Of a DNA stretch of 13,658 bases, positions 7,584 through 12,589 are shown in pieces (positions within the stretch are counted from its first letter, which is position 1; each line of letters starts with the position of its first letter). The stretch covers positions 1 through 13,658 of the forward strand of contig JBBRPG010000106.1 of NCBI GenBank assembly GCA_038228485.1. The letters are read 5' to 3'. The notes under the pieces were generated by a model. The model was not told the origin of the DNA. It worked only from the letters and a program-made list of their open reading frames with translations, and searched no databases. The DNA is from DATARH01 sp038228485 (GTDB taxonomy: Bacteria > Pseudomonadota > Alphaproteobacteria > ATCC43930 > CGMCC-115725). A program made the position numbers and the translations under genes.

Positions 7584-7714
7584 CCCTCTCCGCCCATTGG
7601 GGAGAGAGGGAGGGGCCCATCGCGCTAGCGATGGGAGGGTGAGGTGGGAACGCTCGGGCGTTTCTGGATCCCCCGCCTCACCCCGGCCCTCTCCACCCCC
7701 GGGGGTGGAGAGGG
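7584..7714. repeat. Composite palindromic element (MITE/REP-like) between convergent genes
   Basis: This stretch of about 131 bases is bounded by CCCTCTCC (7584-7591) and its inverse GGAGAGGG (7707-7714), and holds nested inverted repeats. A small stem pairs 7586-7591 with 7601-7606. CCCATCGC-GCTA-GCGATGGG spans 7616-7635. Arms 7638-7648 and 7672-7682 pair with one mismatch around AACGC/GCGTT. A perfect 28-base palindrome lies at 7687-7714. A6 follows at 7715-7720. CCCTCTCC-rich palindromes of this style are common intergenic repeats in GC-rich proteobacteria. It sits exactly between ggt and the convergent regulator remnant and may fold the 3' ends of both messages. No transposase is present. 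Confidence 0.75.
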
Positions 7715-7723
7715 AAAAAACAG

Positions 7724-8314
7724 TTACTGGTCGCCGCGCTCGGCGATCCAGTCGGCCATCACCTCCTTGGGGATCGCGAAGGTTTCGTCGAGCACCTCGG
7801 CGTCGGTCACCCGGTCGGTGCGGAAGTGGCGGATGCCGCCGCGCAGCTCGCACCAGGCGCAGATCAGAGTGGCTTCAACGTAATAGGCCACGGCAAAGGG
7901 CTGGATCACGCGCTCGGTGCGGCGGCTGTCGCCGTCCTCGTAAGCGATGCGCATCTTGAACCCGTCGCGCACCGCGTGGCGGATGGTCTCCGGCAGATCG
8001 CGCCGCTCCGGCACCGGCGCGCCGCTTTTCGAGACATAGACCGGCGCCGCGTTGAGGTAATCGCGCAGCGGATCGGGGACGACGAGCGTCACCTTTGACA
8101 GCACGCTCTCGGCCGCCTTCTGCAACCCCGGATCGCCGGTGCGGGCCAGCATTCGCACCGCGACGGCGATCGCCTCGGCCTCGTCTTCGGTGAACATCAG
8201 CGGCGGCAGGTCGAACCCGCGCCGCAACACATAGCCTATGCCGGCGGCGCCCTCGATCGGCACGCGACGCGCCTGCAAGGTCGCGACATCGCGATAGATT
8301 GTGCGCGCGGTGAC
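7724..8314 (-). pseudogene. WYL/YafY-type transcriptional regulator, 5'-truncated (helix-turn-helix mostly lost)
   Basis: About 196 residues of a WYL-domain regulator remain. They begin V-T-A-R-T-I-Y-R-D-V-A-T-L-Q, which corresponds to the recognition helix and its end in YafY-like proteins, followed by R-V-P-I-E-G-A-A-G-I-G-Y-V-L-R and L-P-P-L-M-F-T-E-D-E-A-E-A-I. The ligand-sensing WYL part is intact to the end (I-Q-P-F-A-V-A-Y-Y-V-E, H-F-R-T-D-R-V). Family members normally have roughly 25-30 further residues that start the HTH. Here the sequence before V-T-A-R is the divergent gene's promoter, and there is no ATG, GTG or TTG with a ribosome site in frame nearby. The frame stays open to an ATG at 8452, but that stretch lies antisense to the small gene at 8381 and shows no HTH character. 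I infer a deletion removing the start. A functional protein from a rare start cannot be excluded. Confidence 0.72.
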
Positions 8315-8319
8315 TCGAG

Positions 8320-8352
8320 GACAAAACGGTGTCAGGAGGGCGAGCGTACACT
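8320..8352 (+). promoter_or_regulatory. Probable operator (GACA-N6-TGTC) and -10 element upstream of the small gene
   Basis: GACA at 8320-8323 and TGTC at 8330-8333 form an inverted repeat with a 6-base spacer. It covers the place where the -35 of the plus-strand operon should be. TACACT at 8347-8352 matches four of six -10 positions, but no good -35 lies 16-18 bases upstream. The position suggests the site bound by the divergently encoded WYL regulator. Because that regulator is truncated, the site may be orphaned. Binding is inferred, not shown. Confidence 0.4.
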
Positions 8353-8380
8353 CCTCGCAACCCCAGACAAGGAGGACACG

Positions 8381-8584
8381 ATGACGATGACGCGAACCCT
8401 GTCGCTGCCGTGGCCGACCGGCGCGAAACCGGTCTGGCCCGATATCGAACACGCCGGGAACCGGCAGCCGCTACAGCGCCGCCTGCGTTGGCTGTGGTCG
8501 GACCTGATGATGCTGCCCGATCGCGGGCCGGCCGCCATCGCGGACGATGTGCCGCCCGAATTCTACCGCTATCCCTGCCTTTAG
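8381..8584 (+). CDS. Small protein of unknown function, 67 residues
   Basis: I do not recognise a family. The ORF is supported by a strong ribosome site (AAGGAGG six to seven bases before the ATG at 8381), by a promoter-like region directly upstream, and by close spacing to the next gene (26 bases). The protein is tryptophan- and proline-rich at the start (L-P-W-P-T-G, V-W-P-D), has a basic/aromatic middle (Q-R-R-L-R-W-L-W-S-D-L-M-M-L-P) and ends P-P-E-F-Y-R-Y-P-C-L. It has no signal peptide or convincing membrane helix, although 35-46 could form an amphipathic helix. Its leader and first residues resemble those of the following cupin-like gene (M-T-M-T-R-T against M-P-T-I-R-T, each followed by L-P-W). 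The regulator relic on the other strand overlaps this ORF only in its non-native extension. It may instead be a regulatory leader ORF. Confidence 0.6.
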   Translation: MTMTRTLSLPWPTGAKPVWPDIEHAGNRQPLQRRLRWLWSDLMMLPDRGPAAIADDVPPEFYRYPCL

Positions 8585-8610
8585 CGGACACCGCAGACAA
8601 GGAGACCGCG

Positions 8611-9033
8611 ATGCCGACGATACGAACCGATTACGACGCACTGCCGTGGCTGCCCTGCACCGAAATGTTCGGTGAGGCCGCGGTTTATCGTGGCAAGCCG
8701 ATCATCGAAGCGAAGACTCTCGCCGATCGCCGCCGCGAAGGCGGCGGCATCAGCTATTTGCTGCGGTTCAGCCCGCCGGCAGGCAAGCTGATCAAGGTGG
8801 TGGCGATCGCCCGTTCGGACGAACATATCTTCAACCTGTCGGGCGGCCGGGCGAACAAGCGGGGCGAACCGGCCGCCGCCACGGGCGGCTATTCGATCAA
8901 CCCTAAAGGCCAGCCGCACAGCGCGATGATCGCGAGCGAGACGACTGCGCTCGTGATCTATGCCGGCGAGCCGGACGAGGTCACTTCGGTCGAGGTTGTC
9001 GACATCGCGGGAACGCCGGGAGAGGCGGCGTGA
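8611..9033 (+). CDS. Cupin-like protein, function unknown
   Basis: This 140-residue soluble protein looks like a single cupin-type beta barrel. Strand-rich segments run S-Y-L-L-R-F-S-P-P-A-G, L-I-K-V-V-A-I-A-R-S-D-E-H-I-F-N-L-S-G-G, then G-G-Y-S-I-N-P-K-G-Q-P-H-S-A-M-I and T-A-L-V-I-Y-A-G. The P-x-G-x-x-H element near the second half is the usual second cupin motif. The first metal motif is degenerate, with only D-E-H visible, so metal binding is doubtful. Proteins of this build include ChrR-type cupins and small isomerases or dioxygenases; I cannot pick one. The ATG at 8611 has AAGGAG at good spacing. The stop overlaps the next gene's GTG start by four bases (GTGA), indicating translational coupling with the acetyltransferase. 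Confidence 0.62.
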   Translation: MPTIRTDYDALPWLPCTEMFGEAAVYRGKPIIEAKTLADRRREGGGISYLLRFSPPAGKLIKVVAIARSDEHIFNLSGGRANKRGEPAAATGGYSINPKGQPHSAMIASETTALVIYAGEPDEVTSVEVVDIAGTPGEAA

Positions 9034-9461
9034 CCGGCGACCCGATCCTGACCTTTCCGCAAGAGCGCGACCCGCAGGCGGAGACGGCGATCGCCGGCGG
9101 GCTGGCCGCTTACAACTCGGCGGTCTTTCGTCCCGCGGACTCGCGAACGCTGGATGTCCTCGTACGCGACGACAATAGCGGTCAGATCGTCGGCGGGCTG
9201 CTCGGGCGAACTTCCTACGGGCTGTTCTTTCTCGACCTGTTCTACCTGCCCGAGGAATTGCGCGGCAACGGGCTGGGAAGCCGGATCATGGCGCAGGCCG
9301 AGGCCGAGGCCCGACGCCGCGGCTGCACCGCCGCAGCCGTCACCACGGTCACCTTCCAGGCCCCGGAATTCTACGAGCGCCACGGCTATCGCCGGTTCGG
9401 CGAAATCGCCTGCCCGCCCGACGGCGCGACGCGGATCTTCCTCAGCAAGGCGCTCGACTGA
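9030..9461 (+). CDS. GNAT-family N-acetyltransferase
   Basis: This 143-residue GNAT acetyltransferase would use acetyl-CoA to acylate an amine; the substrate is unknown. The acetyl-CoA pyrophosphate loop is clear: L-F-Y-L-P-E-E-L-R-G-N-G-L-G-S-R at 70-85, with R-G-N-G-L-G as the core. An amphipathic helix (M-A-Q-A-E-A-E-A-R-R-R-G-C) follows, then the C-terminal element A-P-E-F-Y-E-R-H-G-Y-R-R-F-G at 111-124. The earlier strand L-V-R-D-D-N-S-G-Q-I-V-G-G-L-L-G matches motif D. The start is GTG at 9030, overlapping the cupin stop by four bases, with GGGAGAGG upstream. It ends 11 bases before the convergent lipoprotein gene. The arrangement resembles two-gene modules in which a small enzyme and a GNAT share one message. 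Confidence 0.88.
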   Translation: MTGDPILTFPQERDPQAETAIAGGLAAYNSAVFRPADSRTLDVLVRDDNSGQIVGGLLGRTSYGLFFLDLFYLPEELRGNGLGSRIMAQAEAEARRRGCTAAAVTTVTFQAPEFYERHGYRRFGEIACPPDGATRIFLSKALD

Positions 9462-9472
9462 CCGGGCGCTGC

Positions 9473-9907
9473 CTAACGCACCGGCTGGAGACACGGGCGA
9501 TAGACGGCGTCGGGAGCGTCGTAGACCCCGCACAGCATCCCGTTGTCGATGTGCATGTCGGTGTAGCGCGTGCAGTCGAACGACTTGCGGTCGGCGGTGC
9601 GCTTGCAGCTCCGCGGCCGGTCGTAGAAGAAATTGTCGAGCCCCGAGGCCGCCATGCTCCTGTTGTTCGCTTGCCGCAGCACGGTGCCGGAGACGCGGAC
9701 GGTGACGGTCCGTTCCGACACCTGCTCGATCGCGAAATCGACCTGGGTCATGCCGATCGGCCCACCCCAATGCCCGGTATGCAGCGGTTCCCGGACGCCC
9801 GTCGGCTTGCGGGCCTGGGAATAGGCGACCGGCTCGGCGGTGCAGGCGCACAGCAAAAGCGCCGCCACCAGCGATGCCGCCGCCGCTTTGCCGGTGTTGG
9901 TAAACAT
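9473..9907 (-). CDS. Small cysteine-rich lipoprotein, function unknown
   Basis: From ATG at 9907 (GGAG four bases upstream) the protein is 144 residues. It opens with a lipoprotein-like signal: Lys7, hydrophobic A-A-A-A-S-L-V-A-A-L-L-L, then C-A-C with Cys22 the likely lipidated residue. The mature part has a beta-rich stretch (M-T-Q-V-D-F-A-I-E-Q-V, T-V-T-V-R-V-S-G-T-V-L-R). Four cysteines in the second half (S-C-K-R, F-D-C-T-R-Y, L-C-G-V-Y, P-C-L-Q) could form two disulfides in the periplasm. I do not recognise a family. The frame stays open to a GTG at 9979, but that segment is a repeat (reads M-G-P-G-L-R-R-E-A) and is not real protein. An ATG at 9919 is an alternative start with a poorer ribosome site. 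It is convergent with the acetyltransferase gene. Confidence 0.7.
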   Translation of the reverse strand: MFTNTGKAAAASLVAALLLCACTAEPVAYSQARKPTGVREPLHTGHWGGPIGMTQVDFAIEQVSERTVTVRVSGTVLRQANNRSMAASGLDNFFYDRPRSCKRTADRKSFDCTRYTDMHIDNGMLCGVYDAPDAVYRPCLQPVR

Positions 9908-9950
9908 GATGCTCCACATGCCGGAAGACCTACGAGACGCCGCCGTCTCA

Positions 9951-10035
9951 TTCGCCTCCCGGCGCAAGCCGGGACCCACTTCTCCGCAAGCTCGAACGGC
10001 CGACGGGTGGGTCTCGGCTTTCGCCGGGAAGCGGA
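9951..10035. repeat. REP-like inverted repeat, copy A
   Basis: Arms 9951-9979 and 10007-10035 (29 bases each) are inverted copies with four mismatches. Each arm is itself a hairpin: CCCGGC-GCAA-GCCGGG at 9958-9973, a perfect 6-bp stem with a GNRA tetraloop, and a partner with a GAAA loop on the minus strand. The left arm differs by one base in 29 from the left arm of copy B at 10500-10528. It lies between the VOC gene and the lipoprotein gene. Confidence 0.8.
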
Positions 10036-10048
10036 GAAGCGACGGCAG

Positions 10049-10468
10049 TTAATGCCCGGCGTGACCATCCTTGGGCATCTCGGCCAGCTCGAACAGCAAA
10101 TTGCCGGTCGCCTTCGGGTCGATAAAGGCGATGCGGCAATTGCCGTGGCCGAGGATCGGGGTTTCGTGCAGCAGCGGCGTGCCCTTCGCCTTGAGCTCCG
10201 CGAGCGCGGCGTCGATGTCCTCAACCTCGAAGCAGATGTGAAAGAGGCTCTGGCCGTTTTCGTTCAGCCATTTGGTCGCGCCGGAATCCGGGGTCGTGCC
10301 CTGTAGCAGCTCGATATAGGTCTCGCCGACCGGCAGCATCGCCAGACGCGAGGCCGGCCGGTCCTCGGTGTATTCGAGCTCGATGCCGAACTTGTCCTGC
10401 AGCAGCCCGGAGATCTCGTTGAGGTCGTTGACCGCGATAGCGATGTGCTCGATCCGCTTGATCTTCAT
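10049..10468 (-). CDS. Methylmalonyl-CoA epimerase-like VOC protein
   Basis: This 139-residue vicinal-oxygen-chelate protein closely matches methylmalonyl-CoA epimerase, which interconverts the (2R) and (2S) forms of methylmalonyl-CoA in propionyl-CoA use. The two beta-alpha-beta-beta-beta modules are visible, with likely metal ligands His8 (I-E-H-I-A-I-A-V), Glu53 (Y-I-E-L-L), His77 (L-F-H-I-C-F-E-V) and Glu127 (L-L-F-E-L). The run D-I-D-A-A-L-A-E-L-K-A-K-G at 84-96 and F-I-D-P-K-A-T-G at 115-122 are typical of the epimerase. The ATG at 10468 has a near-perfect AGGAGGGG four bases upstream, which settles the start. A longer frame to a GTG at 10528 is repeat-derived. No mutase or propionyl-CoA carboxylase is in the window, so other VOC functions remain possible. 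A 155-base repeat-containing gap separates it from the dehydrogenase gene. Confidence 0.85.
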   Translation of the reverse strand: MKIKRIEHIAIAVNDLNEISGLLQDKFGIELEYTEDRPASRLAMLPVGETYIELLQGTTPDSGATKWLNENGQSLFHICFEVEDIDAALAELKAKGTPLLHETPILGHGNCRIAFIDPKATGNLLFELAEMPKDGHAGH

Positions 10469-10499
10469 CGGTCCCCTCCTAAGGCGGCATGAAATCAGT

Positions 10500-10580
10500 T
10501 TCGCTTCCCGGCGCAAGCCGGGACCCACCTTTCGGCGCCCGAGAAGCGGACAAGTAGGCCCCGGCTTGCGCCGGGAGCGG
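10500..10580. repeat. REP-like inverted repeat, copy B
   Basis: The left arm 10500-10528 and right arm 10554-10580 are inverted copies sharing a 16-base perfect core, CCCGGCGCAAGCCGGG, in each orientation. Each core is a 6-bp stem closed by a GCAA tetraloop (TTGC when read on the opposite strand). The copy is located 20-30 bases before the ribosome site of the VOC gene, in the gap after the dehydrogenase gene. Confidence 0.8.
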
Positions 10581-10623
10581 CGTTGGGAAGCACAAATAGC
10601 GATGCGGCGAATATCTCATCCGC

Positions 10624-11691
10624 TCAAACTTGGCCCGTCGGCGTCTCGACCAGGATGTTGACCCCGCGCGCCGCCTCGACGATCTCGCGCCAGGTCTCGT
10701 CGTCGACCGACACCCCCTCGGCGATGCGCTTGGCCCGCATCAGACGCTCGGGGTCGCCCGGGATCAGCACCGGCTCGCCGGATTTGCGCGGCGGCGAGGC
10801 GGTGACGTAGTCGGTCATCGCCTTAATTTCGTCGACCAGCCAGGCGCGGTCGGTCATCCGCCCCGGATCGATAATCACCAGCAGCATCCCGTTGGTCACG
10901 GATTCGTTGTCGATCCGCTCCGGCCGCATCGTGCCGCTGCCGGTGACCGCGCCCGCGAGCATTTCGCAGATAAAGGCGAGCGCGTAGCCCTTGTGCTCGG
11001 CGAAGGTCAGCAGCGCGCCGCGCGGCCGCTGGTACATGACGTTGGGATCGTCGGTCGGCTGGCCGTCGGGGCCGAGCAGGGTCTCGGCGGCGATCTTGTC
11101 GCCCTTGTTGCGCGCGACCCGGACCTTGCCCATGGCGATCCGACTGGTCGCCATGTCGGCGATGATCGGCCGGTCGGGGCTGGGGCCGGGGATCGCGATC
11201 GTTACCGGGTTGGTGCCAAAGCGCGCGTCGCCGCCGCGCCACGGCGCCACCGCCGGGCGCTGGTCGGTGATGTTGACGAACGAGATCGAGACCAGCCCTT
11301 CGGCCGCGCACATCTCGCCATAGGTGCCGACCCGGCCGATATGGTGGGCGTTGCGCAGCGCGACGACCGCGACCCCGTTTTCCTTGGCGCGGGCGATGCC
11401 GAGCAGAGTCGCCTCGCGGGCGACTATCTGGCCGTAGCCGCGGGCGCCGTCGTAGACGATGAAGGCGCCGCTATCGCTGACGACCCGGCCGTTCTGGTTG
11501 GCGGCCGCCTTGCCGCCGTGAAGATTGCGCAGGTAGCTGGGGATCATGCCGACCCCGTGACTGTCATGGCCCTTGAGGTTAGCTTCGACCAGATGGTCGG
11601 CGATGATCGCCGCCTCCTCCTCGCTGCTGCCGCCGGCGATGAAGACGCGGCGGCCGATGCGGCGCAGCTCGGCGTGGGGAATCACGGGCAT
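10624..11691 (-). CDS. Malate/L-lactate dehydrogenase family (Ldh_2) NAD(P)-dependent oxidoreductase
   Basis: This 355-residue protein of the type-2 malate/lactate dehydrogenase family reduces 2-oxo acids or cyclic imino acids with NAD(P)H; members also include ureidoglycolate dehydrogenase and piperideine-2-carboxylate reductase. Family signatures are in order: G-H-D-S-H-G-V-G at 41-48 with the catalytic Ser44/His45 pair, R-N-A-H-H-I-G-R-V-G-T-Y-G at 113-125, R-F-G-T-N-P at 157-162, A-D-M-A-T-S at 178-183 followed by G-K-V, and E-H-K-G-Y-A-L at 232-238. Length is normal. The substrate cannot be chosen from sequence. The ATG at 11691 starts nine bases after pheA ends, so the two are co-transcribed. 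The fold differs from classic MDH/LDH, and no Rossmann GxGxxG is expected. Confidence 0.92.
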   Translation of the reverse strand: MPVIPHAELRRIGRRVFIAGGSSEEEAAIIADHLVEANLKGHDSHGVGMIPSYLRNLHGGKAAANQNGRVVSDSGAFIVYDGARGYGQIVAREATLLGIARAKENGVAVVALRNAHHIGRVGTYGEMCAAEGLVSISFVNITDQRPAVAPWRGGDARFGTNPVTIAIPGPSPDRPIIADMATSRIAMGKVRVARNKGDKIAAETLLGPDGQPTDDPNVMYQRPRGALLTFAEHKGYALAFICEMLAGAVTGSGTMRPERIDNESVTNGMLLVIIDPGRMTDRAWLVDEIKAMTDYVTASPPRKSGEPVLIPGDPERLMRAKRIAEGVSVDDETWREIVEAARGVNILVETPTGQV

Positions 11692-11700
11692 CTCGGGTTC

Positions 11701-12561
11701 CTATACGCTGGCGCCGCGTTCCGGGGCGGCCGGGTAGACGCCGAGTATCTTCACTTCGTGCGAGAAGAACCGCAGCTCCTCGAGCGCCAGCTGCAGCGGG
11801 CGGTCGTGGGGATGCGCCTCGACATCGGCATAGAACTGGGTCGCGGTGAAATTGCCGCCGACCATGTAGCTTTCAAGCTTGGTCATGTTGACCGCGTTGG
11901 TGGCGAACCCGCCCAGCGCCTTGTAGAGCGCCGCCGGCACGTTGCGCACGTTGAAGACAAAGGTGGTGACGACCGGCCCGCCCGGCGGCGCCCATTTTTC
12001 CTCGCGCGACATGACCATGAAGCGGGTGGTGTTGTGCGCCGCGTCCTCGATGTTCTGGGCCAGCGATTCGAGGCCGTAGATCTTGCCGGCAAGTTCCGAG
12101 GCGATCGCGGCCACGGTCGGGTCGCGCCGCTCGGCGAGTTCGGCGGCGGCGCCGGCGGTGTCGGCCGCCACCACCGCGGTGAGCCTGTTCCGGCGCAGGA
12201 AGTTGCGGGTCTGCCCCAGCGCATGAACGTGGCTGCGCACGGTCTTGATGGTCTGGAGCTTCGCGCCGGGCAGCGCCAGCAGATGGTGGTGCACCGGCTC
12301 GAAATGCTCGCCGATGATATAGAGGCCCGAATCCGGCATCAGATGGTGGATGTCGGCCACTCGGCCGGCCACCGAGTTCTCGATCGGGATCATGCCGAGC
12401 GCCGCCCGCCCCTCGCGCACCGCGGCGAAGGCGTCCTCGAACTGGGCACAGGGCAGGGTTTCCATCGCGGGAAACACATGCCGGCAGGCGAGGTCGGAAT
12501 AGGCGCCCGGCGCGCCCTGGAAGGCGATCAGGCGCGGAGGGTCGGTGGTCGTCGCTGGCAT
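11701..12561 (-). CDS. pheA: Prephenate dehydratase
   Basis: This 286-residue cytoplasmic enzyme converts prephenate to phenylpyruvate in phenylalanine synthesis. The catalytic PDT domain runs about 10-185: I-A-F-Q-G-A-P-G-A-Y-S at 12-22, I-P-I-E-N-S-V-A-G-R at 58-67, and the essential T-R-F at 179-181 in H-N-T-T-R-F. A C-terminal ACT domain follows (about 198-280), the usual phenylalanine sensor. Its E-S-R-P motif is replaced by E-S-Y-M-V-G-G (230-236), as in alphaproteobacterial enzymes, so feedback control is plausible. There is no N-terminal chorismate mutase domain, unlike the E. coli bifunctional protein. The ATG at 12561 is 28 bases after the GMC gene, with only a weak ribosome site. 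Placement between a GMC oxidoreductase and an Ldh_2 dehydrogenase is unusual; a shared pathway is not evident. Confidence 0.95.
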   Translation of the reverse strand: MPATTTDPPRLIAFQGAPGAYSDLACRHVFPAMETLPCAQFEDAFAAVREGRAALGMIPIENSVAGRVADIHHLMPDSGLYIIGEHFEPVHHHLLALPGAKLQTIKTVRSHVHALGQTRNFLRRNRLTAVVAADTAGAAAELAERRDPTVAAIASELAGKIYGLESLAQNIEDAAHNTTRFMVMSREEKWAPPGGPVVTTFVFNVRNVPAALYKALGGFATNAVNMTKLESYMVGGNFTATQFYADVEAHPHDRPLQLALEELRFFSHEVKILGVYPAAPERGASV

Positions 12562-12589
12562 GCTTCTATCTGTACCACCGATCGCGGCG

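Noticed and set aside
7584..7714. A CRISPR array or classical intrinsic terminator
   Set aside because: There are no regularly spaced direct repeats, and no T-run follows the stems in the direction of ggt transcription; a palindromic repeat element fits better.
8315..8452. An N-terminal part of the WYL regulator from ATG 8452
   Set aside because: The translation shows no helix-turn-helix sequence and is antisense to the small gene and its strong ribosome site.
8329..8610. An upstream extension of the cupin-like gene to ATG 8329
   Set aside because: It would overlap the promoter and the whole small ORF in another frame; the ATG at 8611 has its own AAGGAG site.
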